From Chiayiivirga flava (lineage in GTDB: Bacteria > Pseudomonadota > Gammaproteobacteria > Xanthomonadales > Xanthomonadaceae), in the NCBI RefSeq assembly GCF_014202825.1, contig NZ_JACHHP010000004.1:310001-374000 (forward strand): a DNA stretch of 64,000 nt, written 5' to 3'. Below, piece after piece: positions 48,985-55,863 of the stretch (its first letter is position 1; the number at the start of each line of letters is the position of its first letter). A program made the translations under genes and the position numbers. The notes under the pieces are model-generated. The model did not search any database. It saw only the letters and a program-made list of their open reading frames with translations, and was not told the origin of the DNA.

Positions 48985-50265
48985 GTGGCCGTCGCCCTGC
49001 TGTTCGGCGTGTTCGCATTGCTGCTTCTGGTCGGCGTGCCCGTCGCGTTCGCGTTGTTCGCCGCGTCGCTGGTCACCGTGCTGTTTCTCGATCTGCCGTC
49101 GATCGTGGTGGTGCTGCAAACGGCCGCGGGCGCGGGCTCGGTGTCGCTCATCGCGATTCCGCTCTTCATCTTCACCGGCGAGCTGATGTTGCGCGGCGGG
49201 ATTTCCGAACGCCTGATCGGGCTCGCGTCGGCGCTGGTGGGGCATGTGCGCGGCGGGCTGGGGCAGGTGAACGTGCTGGCGAACCTGTTTTTCGGCGGCG
49301 TCTCGGGCTCGGCCATCGCGGACGTGTCGGCGGTCGGCGGCGCGATGATCCCGCAGATGGTCAAACGTGGATTCGATCGCGATTTTGCCGTCAACGTGAG
49401 CGTGTCCGCCGCGCTGGTGGCACTGCTGGTGCCGCCGTCGCACAACCTGATCCTGTATTCCGCGGCCGCCGGCGGCGGGCTCTCGATCGCCGATCTGTTC
49501 GCCGCCGGCGTGGTGCCCGCGCTGCTCATGACCGTGACGCTGATGCTGGCCGGCTGGCTCATCGCGCGCAGGCGCGGCTACGCGGTGGAGGCATTTCCGG
49601 GCGTGCGTGCGGTGCTGGTGCGGCTTGTCGGCGCGGCACCGGGCCTGGCGCTGGTGGCCCTCATCTTCGTCGGCATCCGTGCCGGCATCTTCACCGCGGT
49701 GGAGAGTGCCGCCATCGCGGTGGTGTACGCGCTGCTCGTGACCGCGCTCGTGTATCGCGCTCTGGCCTGGCGCGAGTTCCTGCACGCCGTGGCCGGCGCC
49801 ACGCGCACCACCGGCGTGATCCTGTTCGTGATCGCCACCGCCTCCACGTTCGGCTGGCTGCTGGCCTATCTCGAAGTGCCGGCCGCGGCGGTGGACCTGC
49901 TGCGCGCGGTGGCGCACGACCGTTACGCCGTGCTGGCGATGATCGTGGTGTTCCTGCTGGTGCTCGGCACGTTCATGGACCTCGCACCGCTGATCCTGAT
50001 CTGCACGCCGATCTTCCTGCCGGTGGCGCGCGCGTTCGGCATCGATCCGATCCACTTCGGCGTGGTGCTGATCCTCACCGGCGGCATCGGGTTGATCACG
50101 CCGCCGGTCGGATCCGTGCTGTTCGTCGGCGCGGCCATCGGCCGAATTCCGGTCACGCAGGCGCTGCGGACCATCTGGCCGTTCTACCTTGCCGCGCTCG
50201 CGGTGCTGCTGCTGGTGGCGTTTGTCCCGGCGCTGTCGCTGTGGTTGCCTGCGGTCCTCAGATAG
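48985..50265 (+). CDS. TRAP transporter large permease, DctM family
   Basis: A 426-residue, ~12-helix transport subunit, starting at GTG (48985). Conserved segments are IPLFIFTGELMLRGGI, NLFFGGVSGSAIADVSAVGG (including the GSA.AD sodium-site region), VPPSHNLILYS, ESAAIAVVYALL and TGGIGLITPPVG. It is the sodium-coupled channel part working with DctP and DctQ. Length and order are standard. Confidence 0.94.
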   Translation: MAVALLFGVFALLLLVGVPVAFALFAASLVTVLFLDLPSIVVVLQTAAGAGSVSLIAIPLFIFTGELMLRGGISERLIGLASALVGHVRGGLGQVNVLANLFFGGVSGSAIADVSAVGGAMIPQMVKRGFDRDFAVNVSVSAALVALLVPPSHNLILYSAAAGGGLSIADLFAAGVVPALLMTVTLMLAGWLIARRRGYAVEAFPGVRAVLVRLVGAAPGLALVALIFVGIRAGIFTAVESAAIAVVYALLVTALVYRALAWREFLHAVAGATRTTGVILFVIATASTFGWLLAYLEVPAAAVDLLRAVAHDRYAVLAMIVVFLLVLGTFMDLAPLILICTPIFLPVARAFGIDPIHFGVVLILTGGIGLITPPVGSVLFVGAAIGRIPVTQALRTIWPFYLAALAVLLLVAFVPALSLWLPAVLR

Positions 50266-50283
50266 CGCCCGCGGTGTCGCGCC

Positions 50284-50294
50284 ACCGGTGTCAG
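50284..50294. promoter_or_regulatory. LacI-type operator upstream of the regulator gene (autoregulation)
   Basis: ACCGGTGTCAG, 50 bp before the start codon of the LacI gene, matches the half-site ACCGGTGTCA found before kduI, the lyase pair and the receptor. Only one half is well conserved. Confidence 0.6.
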
Positions 50295-50344
50295 ATTGCG
50301 TCGAATCCGGCACACTGCCTGTCCGTCCGTCCATTCGCCGCCGC

Positions 50345-51421
50345 ATGACCACCCGCCGACCGCGCACTGCCGCCAGCGACACCGCCGACCCGCCCGCCGC
50401 GGATGGCGGCGCGTCCACCATCAACGACATCGCGCGCCTCGCGGGCGTATCGAAGAAAACCGTGTCGCGCGTGATCAACCGCTCGCCGCTGGTGCGGCCG
50501 GACACGCGCGAGAAGGTCGAGGCGCTGATGGAGAAGGTCGGCTACGTGCCCGATCCGATGGCGCGCGGGCTCGCGTTCCGCAAGTCGTTCCTGATCGGCA
50601 TGGTGTCGGACAACCCGAACGCGCAGTACATCGTCAACATGCAGAACGGCGCACTCGACGGCCTGCGCGGCAGCGGCTACGAGCTCGTGGTGCATCCGTG
50701 CGACAGCAAGAGCGCGGACTACATCGCCGGCGTGCGGCGCTTCGTGCTGCAGCATCGGCTGGCGGGCGTGTTCCTCGTGCCGCGCGTGTCCGAGGACGAG
50801 GCGCTGGTGGACATGCTGCGCGAGATCGGCTGCCGCTACGCGCGCATCGCGGCGGTGTCGCTCGACGAGCCGTGGCGCATGATCACCACCAACGATCGCG
50901 ACGGCGCGGTGGAAGTGGCCAAGTACCTCGACTCGCTCGGCCACCGCAACATCGGCCTCATCACCGGGCCGACGCGGTATCTCTCCGCACGCGAACGCGG
51001 CGGCGGTTTTCTCGAAGCGCTGCGCGCGCGCGGCGTCGAACTCGGCGCCGATCACGTGGTGGAAGGCGGCTACACCTTCGAATCCGGCGTCGCCTGCGCC
51101 GAGCGACTGCTCGCACTGACTCCGCGACCCACGGCCATCTTCGCGCTCAACGATGAAATGGCGGCCGGCGTGTGCAAGGCCGCGTTCAGGCTCGGCCTGC
51201 GCATTCCGGAAGATCTGTCCGTGGTCGGCTTCGACGACAGCCCGCTCGCCTCGCGCCTGTGGCCGTCGCTCACCACCGTGCGCCTGCCGATCCGCGAGAT
51301 GGGCATGCTCGCCGCGCAGCTGCTGCAGCGCGAGGAAAACCGCAAGCAGACGCCGCCGCTGGTGACGCCGCATCTGGTGATCCGGGAGTCGTGCCAGCCG
51401 CCGGTGGCGGAACGCCGCTAG
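50345..51421 (+). CDS. LacI-family transcriptional regulator of the pectin locus
   Basis: A 358-residue repressor. An N-terminal tail of about 25 residues precedes the LacI helix-turn-helix (INDIARLAGVSKKTVSRVI, ~28-46) and hinge helix region (MARGLAFRKS). A periplasmic-binding-protein-like effector domain (GMVSDNPNAQYIVNMQ, RNIGLITGP, AIFALNDEMAAGVCKA, SVVGFDDSPLA) follows. Its position between transport and catabolic genes, and the shared palindromic operator, make it the likely regulator. KDG or a related uronate product is the likely inducer by analogy with KdgR/PecR regulators. The stop codon TAG overlaps the end of a vapC fragment on the other strand. Confidence 0.9.
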   Translation: MTTRRPRTAASDTADPPAADGGASTINDIARLAGVSKKTVSRVINRSPLVRPDTREKVEALMEKVGYVPDPMARGLAFRKSFLIGMVSDNPNAQYIVNMQNGALDGLRGSGYELVVHPCDSKSADYIAGVRRFVLQHRLAGVFLVPRVSEDEALVDMLREIGCRYARIAAVSLDEPWRMITTNDRDGAVEVAKYLDSLGHRNIGLITGPTRYLSARERGGGFLEALRARGVELGADHVVEGGYTFESGVACAERLLALTPRPTAIFALNDEMAAGVCKAAFRLGLRIPEDLSVVGFDDSPLASRLWPSLTTVRLPIREMGMLAAQLLQREENRKQTPPLVTPHLVIRESCQPPVAERR

Positions 51422-51537
51422 CGTTGCAGCCAGTTTTCGAGCGCGAGGCCTGGCTCGCGGGCAAACGCGCGCGTGTTGTCGGTGACCACGGTGGCGCCGA
51501 GCGACAGCGCGTGTGCGGCGACAATCTGCGTGCGCAT
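51418..51537 (-). pseudogene. Remnant of a VapC-type PIN-domain toxin (C-terminal 39 residues)
   Basis: A 40-codon minus-strand fragment. It starts MRTQIVAAHALSLGATVVTD and ends ENWLQR, which is the last third of a VapC PIN domain (IAAHAxxxGxTxVTxNTxEF...PGLxxENW), including the Thr-Asp-Asn segment of the active-site region. The N-terminal two thirds and any VapB antitoxin are missing: upstream sequence is the kduI operator and promoter. It is too short to be active. It fills the gap between the regulator and kduI and marks an old toxin-antitoxin insertion or deletion. Confidence 0.8.
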
Positions 51538-51574
51538 GACACCGGTTACCATTTAGCCGTCGGAGCGGTATGAT
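51536..51574 (+). promoter_or_regulatory. kduI promoter with overlapping LacI-type operator
   Basis: Operator ATGACACCGGTTACCAT (51536-51552) overlaps the -35 hexamer TTACCA (51546-51551). A 17-bp spacer leads to TATGAT (51569-51574). The kduI start codon is 55 bp further on. Binding would occlude the -35. Confidence 0.7.
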
Positions 51575-51628
51575 TCAGGACCGCGAGCGGCGAATGCAGC
51601 CAGCCGTCGCGCCAATACAGGAACTGCC

Positions 51629-52477
51629 GTGTACGCCAAGACCTACCACGCCACCCACCCCGACATGATGGCCGGCGCCAGCAACGCGCAGCTGCGCGAT
51701 CGCTATCTGATCGGCGATCTGTTCGTGCCCGATCGCGTGGTGCTGAACTACACGCACTACGAACGCTTCGTCATCGGCGGCGCGGCACCGTTGGCGGCAC
51801 CGGTCGATCTGCCCACGCAAACCGAACCCGCGTCGGCTGCCGGCAAGCCGTTCCTCGAGCGGCGCGAGCTCGGCGTGGTCAACGTCGGTGCAGGTGCCGG
51901 CACGGTGACCGTCGATGGCACGGACTACACGCTGGCGCCGAAGGACGGGCTGTACGTGCCGATGGGCAGCGCGCAGGTGCGGTTCGCATCGAACGACGCA
52001 GCCAGCCCCGCCAGGTTCTACCTCGCCTCCACGCCGGCGCACGCGCGTTTCGAGGCGAAACACATTTCCATCGAACAGGCCGTGCCGCTGGAGCGCGGCG
52101 CCCTGGAAACGTCGAACGAGCGCACGATCTACCAGTACATCGTGCCGGCCACGTGCAAATCGTCGCAGCTGCTGCTCGGCCTCACGATCCTCAAGACCGG
52201 CAGCGTCTGGAACACGATGCCGCCGCATCTGCACGACCGGCGTTCGGAGATCTACTTCTACTTCGATCTGGGCGAAAACGACCGCGTGATGCATTTCATG
52301 GGGCAGCCCGAGGACATGCGCCACATCGTCGTTGCCAACGACGAAGCGGTGGCCTCGCCGCCGTGGTCGATCCACATGGGGTCTGGCACGAGCAACTACT
52401 GCTTCATCTGGGCGATGGGTGGCGAGAACCTCGACTACACCGATATGCACGTGCTCGACATCTGCCAGCTCAAGTAG
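51629..52477 (+). CDS. kduI: 5-dehydro-4-deoxy-D-glucuronate isomerase KduI
   Basis: A 282-residue cupin-fold isomerase turning 5-keto-4-deoxyuronate, released from unsaturated galacturonate, into 2,5-diketo-3-deoxygluconate. The metal site is visible as [15 protein letters not shown] (His-x-His...Glu) and SIHMGSG near the C-terminus. The N-terminus [13 protein letters not shown] is typical. It starts at GTG (51629) with AGGAA upstream. Ten bases separate it from kduD. Confidence 0.96.
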   Translation: MYAKTYHATHPDMMAGASNAQLRDRYLIGDLFVPDRVVLNYTHYERFVIGGAAPLAAPVDLPTQTEPASAAGKPFLERRELGVVNVGAGAGTVTVDGTDYTLAPKDGLYVPMGSAQVRFASNDAASPARFYLASTPAHARFEAKHISIEQAVPLERGALETSNERTIYQYIVPATCKSSQLLLGLTILKTGSVWNTMPPHLHDRRSEIYFYFDLGENDRVMHFMGQPEDMRHIVVANDEAVASPPWSIHMGSGTSNYCFIWAMGGENLDYTDMHVLDICQLK

Positions 52478-52487
52478 GCCTGCCGCC

Positions 52488-53246
52488 ATGACATCACCGT
52501 TCGATCTCGGCGGCCGCGTGGCGCTGGTCACCGGCGCCAACACCGGGCTGGGGCAGGGCATCGCCCTGGCGCTGGCGCAGGCCGGTGCCGACATCGTGGC
52601 GATGGGGCGCAGCGTGCCGGTGGAGACCGAGGCTGCGGTGCAGGCAGCCGGACGCCGCTTCGCGTTCGTCGACGCCGCGCTCGACACGACAGCGCCCGTG
52701 TCCGCCGCCGTCGCGGAGGCAGCACGCGCGTTCGGCGGCATCGACATCCTCGTCAACAACGCCGGCACCATCCGCCGCAACGATGCGCTGGAGTTCACCG
52801 AGGACGACTGGGACGCGGTCATGGGCGTGAACCTCAAGACCGCGTTTTTCCTCTCGCAGGCGGTGGCGCGCACGTGGGTGGAGGCCGATCGCGGCGGCAA
52901 GATCATCAACATCGCCTCGATGCTGTCGTTCCAGGGCGGCATCCGCGTGGCGTCGTACACAGCGAGCAAACACGGCATCCTCGGCCTCACGCGGCTGCTC
53001 GCAAACGAATGGGCGGCGCGCGGCATCAACGTCAATGCGATCGCGCCGGGGTACTTCGAAACCAACAACACCACCGCGCTGCGCAGCGACGAGGCGCGCA
53101 ATCGCGCCATCCTCGACCGCATCCCGGCGGCGCGCTGGGGCAGACCCGCGGATCTGGGCGGCGCTGCGGTGTTCCTGTCGTCGAACGCCTCGGACTACGT
53201 GCATGGCGCAGTTCTGCCGGTCGACGGTGGCTGGCTGGCGCGCTGA
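52488..53246 (+). CDS. kduD: 2-dehydro-3-deoxy-D-gluconate 5-dehydrogenase KduD
   Basis: A 252-residue short-chain dehydrogenase that reduces 2,5-diketo-3-deoxygluconate to KDG. The nucleotide site is TGANTGLGQG (~15-24), followed by NNAG, catalytic Ser in NIASMLSFQGG and YTASK (Tyr/Lys). GYFETNNT and VLPVDGGWLAR are KduD-like C-terminal marks. It follows kduI and precedes the esterase-cupin gene by four bases. Confidence 0.95.
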   Translation: MTSPFDLGGRVALVTGANTGLGQGIALALAQAGADIVAMGRSVPVETEAAVQAAGRRFAFVDAALDTTAPVSAAVAEAARAFGGIDILVNNAGTIRRNDALEFTEDDWDAVMGVNLKTAFFLSQAVARTWVEADRGGKIINIASMLSFQGGIRVASYTASKHGILGLTRLLANEWAARGINVNAIAPGYFETNNTTALRSDEARNRAILDRIPAARWGRPADLGGAAVFLSSNASDYVHGAVLPVDGGWLAR

Positions 53247-53250
53247 GCCG

Positions 53251-54402
53251 ATGCGGGTGCTGCGTGCCGGCCTGTGCATTGCGCTGCTCGGGATCTGCAG
53301 CCGGGATGTGTCCGGCGCCACGCCCGCACGCGTGTTCATCGCCGGCGACTCGACTGCGAGCACCTACGGCCCCGAACGCGCGCCGCGCACCGGCTGGGGC
53401 CAGGTGCTGCAGACCTTCCTCGATCCGGCCGCGTACGAGGTGCGCAACCACGCGCAAAGCGGCCGCAGTTCGCGCAGCTTCATCGAGCAGGGCTGGCTCG
53501 ACGGCATCGACGCCGAGCTGCGCGCCGGCGACGTGCTGCTGATCCAGTTCGGCCACAACGACGAAAAGATCGAGGATTCGGCCCGCTACACCGAGCCGCG
53601 CGAGGCATTCGCGCGTTGGCTGCTGCGCTACGTGACGCTCGCGCGCGAGCGCGGCGCCACGCCGATCCTCGTCACGCCGGTGGCGCGCCGCGTGTTCGAT
53701 CACGGCCAGCTGCTCGACACGCACGGCGTCTACGGCGATGCGGTGCGTGCGCTGGCGCGGCGCGAGAAGGTGGCGCTGATCGATCTGCAGGCGCGCAGCA
53801 TGGACTGGCTGCGCGCACTCGGCGACGCGGCCTCGAAACCGTTCTACATGCACGTGCCGGCGCAGCAGCAGGCGGACGACACGCATTTCCAGCGGCACGG
53901 TGCGGTGGCGGTGGCGTGTTTCGTCGTCGACGAGTGGAAGCGTCTGGATCCGCACCTCGCCCCGCATGTCGTCCGCGATACCGATTGCGGCGCGCGTGCG
54001 ACTGCACGTGCCGATCGCGATGCGCAGCGTGCGCCGTCTGCAATCGAGCACGAACGCGACATCGCCATCGAGCAGCCCGGCCCGCATGGCGGCGCCGGCA
54101 TCACGACCGCACATCCATTCTTCCGCGACTCTGGCCTGCCGTTCGCGCTGCGCAAGCGCGTGCTGCACGCCGGCGCGGGCATCGGCCTGCACCAGCACGA
54201 CAAGGACGAGGTCTACTACATCGTCTCCGGTCGCGGACTGTACATCCTCGACGGTGCGCTGCACGACGTGGGCGCGGGCGACGCACTGCTCACGCGTCCG
54301 GGCAGCACGCACGCGATCCGGCAGGTCGGCGACGAGGATCTGGTGATCCTGCTCGCCTATCCGCATCCGGCGACGCGTCCCGAAGCGCCGACGGCGCGGT
54401 AG
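53251..54402 (+). CDS. Fusion: SGNH esterase (rhamnogalacturonan acetylesterase-like) + C-terminal cupin
   Basis: A 383-residue exported protein. After a signal peptide (residues 1-23) comes an SGNH hydrolase: block I FIAGDSTAST, a Gly in AQSGRSS, block III FGHNDEK and the Asp-His pair in DDTHFQ (about residues 28-215). This is the pattern of rhamnogalacturonan acetylesterases, which remove acetyl groups from pectin. A variable linker leads to a complete cupin (about 285-375) with metal ligands in LHQHDKDEVYYIVSG and STHAIR. The cupin may be a sugar-binding or uronate-isomerase-like partner. No stop or frameshift separates the two parts. Confidence 0.85.
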   Translation: MRVLRAGLCIALLGICSRDVSGATPARVFIAGDSTASTYGPERAPRTGWGQVLQTFLDPAAYEVRNHAQSGRSSRSFIEQGWLDGIDAELRAGDVLLIQFGHNDEKIEDSARYTEPREAFARWLLRYVTLARERGATPILVTPVARRVFDHGQLLDTHGVYGDAVRALARREKVALIDLQARSMDWLRALGDAASKPFYMHVPAQQQADDTHFQRHGAVAVACFVVDEWKRLDPHLAPHVVRDTDCGARATARADRDAQRAPSAIEHERDIAIEQPGPHGGAGITTAHPFFRDSGLPFALRKRVLHAGAGIGLHQHDKDEVYYIVSGRGLYILDGALHDVGAGDALLTRPGSTHAIRQVGDEDLVILLAYPHPATRPEAPTAR

Positions 54403-54430
54403 CCGCCGCGCACGTCGCGCGAGCCCCGCA

Positions 54431-55450
54431 TCATCGCCGCACGTCGAGCCGGCCGTCCGCAACGAACGCGGCCACATCCGCTTCGGCCACGCGATTGAAA
54501 TCGCCCGGAATGGAATGCTTCAGACACGCGGCAGCCAGTCCGAAGTGCAGGCTGTCCGCGTCGGTCATGTTGCGGCGCAGGCCGTGGATCACGCCGGCGG
54601 CGAAGGCGTCGCCGCCGCCGATGCGGTCGACGATGGACGTCAGCGTGCAGGCGGGCGCGGTGACCAGATCGCCATCGCGCGTGCACAGCAACGCGGAAAG
54701 CGTGTGGTGGTCGACGCTGTGCTGTTCGCGCACCGTGCTTGCGATGCGTTGCAGTTGCGGGAGCGCCGCGAATGCGGCGGCCGCAGCGGAGACGAAGCGC
54801 TCGCGCGGCGTGTTGCCGTGGGCTTCGTGACCCAATACCACCGCGATGTCGCGATGATCCGCAAACGCAAGATCCGCGCAGCCGAGCAATCCGCGCAGGA
54901 TCGTCGGCGCGTCGCCGTCCCACGCCTGCCAGAGGCGGCTGCGGTAGTTGCCGTCGAACACCACCTGCATGCCGCGCGCGCGCGCGGCATCGGCGGCGCG
55001 TTGCGCTGCCTTCGCGCCGTTCGATCCAAGCGCCGGGGTCACGCCCGACAGATGCAGCCAATCCGCGCCGTCGAGGGCGTGTTGCCAGTCGATCGCGTCG
55101 GGCGCGGCACGCGCGAACGCCGATCCGGTGCGGTCGTACAGCACCTCGCTCGGCCGCACGCCGGCGCCGGTGGCGAGGAAGTACAGCCCCATGCGGCCGT
55201 CACCGCGCTGCACCGCGCGCGTGTCGACGCCGTGCCGGCGCAGTTCGCCCAGAGCGTGGTCGCCGAGCGGATTGTCGGGCAGCACGGTCGCCATGCGGAC
55301 CGAGTGTCCCAGGCGCGCGAGCGAGATCGCGACGTTGGCCTCCGCGCCGCCGACGTGGACATCGAAGCGCGGCGACTGCAGCAGCAGTTCGCGGTCGGGG
55401 GCGCCCAGGCGCAGGAGCAGTTCGCCGAAGCAGACGAGGGTGTGGGTCAT
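54431..55450 (-). CDS. kdgK: 2-dehydro-3-deoxygluconokinase KdgK (PfkB family)
   Basis: A 339-residue sugar kinase making KDPG from KDG. PfkB marks are the N-terminal VGGAEANVAISLARLG and the C-terminal DRIGGGDAFAAGVIHGL, with the catalytic Asp in GGGD and an anion hole. It is convergent with the esterase-cupin gene (28 bp apart) and divergent from the receptor gene. The start at 55450 begins MTHTLVCFGELLLRLG. An upstream in-frame ATG at 55735 would add residues coded by tandem repeats and is not used. The KDPG aldolase is not in the window. Confidence 0.92.
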   Translation of the reverse strand: MTHTLVCFGELLLRLGAPDRELLLQSPRFDVHVGGAEANVAISLARLGHSVRMATVLPDNPLGDHALGELRRHGVDTRAVQRGDGRMGLYFLATGAGVRPSEVLYDRTGSAFARAAPDAIDWQHALDGADWLHLSGVTPALGSNGAKAAQRAADAARARGMQVVFDGNYRSRLWQAWDGDAPTILRGLLGCADLAFADHRDIAVVLGHEAHGNTPRERFVSAAAAAFAALPQLQRIASTVREQHSVDHHTLSALLCTRDGDLVTAPACTLTSIVDRIGGGDAFAAGVIHGLRRNMTDADSLHFGLAAACLKHSIPGDFNRVAEADVAAFVADGRLDVRR

Positions 55451-55464
55451 CAGTGCGGTCCGGG

Positions 55465-55527
55465 GTCGGGAGTCGGGGGTCGGGAGTCGGGAGTCGGGAG
55501 TCGGGAGTCGGGAGTCGGGAGTCGGGA
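55465..55527. repeat. Heptanucleotide tandem array, GTCGGGA x9
   Basis: Nine consecutive 7-bp units, eight exact and one (55472-55478) ending in G instead of A, starting 15 bp upstream of the kdgK start codon. On the minus strand it lies in the kdgK leader. The unit number could vary by slippage. Confidence 0.92.
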
Positions 55528-55761
55528 GCGGCAGCGGCAGCGGGATGGTCGACCATCGTCGCAGACCACGACCGAGGCGGGTGGAGCAACGGTGCTGCGA
55601 TGCAGCAGCCACCATTCGGCCGGCTGCAAGCGCTGCCGTCAGGGAAGGGCAGCGAGAATAGCCTTTCGAAAACAGGGTGTTGCGTCGCGTCCGGACGCGC
55701 AGGCGGGTGCCGGCAATCCGGTCTTGTTGCTGCAACGCGCTGTTTGCTAGCCTCGTATTCC

Positions 55762-55772
55762 ACCGGTGTCAT
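55762..55772. promoter_or_regulatory. LacI-type operator 1 before the receptor gene
   Basis: ACCGGTGTCAT, the same half-site as at 51536 (reverse orientation). Its ACCGGT core is centred 32 bp before that of the next operator, about three helical turns. Confidence 0.7.
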
Positions 55773-55792
55773 TTTGTCTGGGGCTGAATTGC

Positions 55793-55804
55793 TACCGGTG
55801 TCAT
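55793..55804. promoter_or_regulatory. LacI-type operator 2 before the receptor gene
   Basis: TACCGGTGTCAT, reverse complement ATGACACCGGTA, closely matching the kduI operator. It is 60 bp before the receptor's GTG start. Confidence 0.72.
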
Positions 55805-55863
55805 GATAACCATCGGAGCGTCGTGGCATGCACTGCGGCGTCCGTCCACGGGAGGGGAACCAA

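Larger units (their letters stand above)
55451..55863. other. Intergenic region between kdgK and the TonB-dependent receptor
   Basis: 413 bp without a gene. It contains a nine-copy heptamer array next to kdgK and two LacI-type operators 60-100 bp before the receptor start. GGGAGGGGAA at 55850-55859 is the receptor's ribosome binding site. Confidence 0.7.

Noticed and set aside
55451-55735. N-terminal extension of kdgK to an ATG at 55735
   Set aside because: The extension is coded by the heptamer array and low-complexity leader; PfkB homology begins at the 55450 start.
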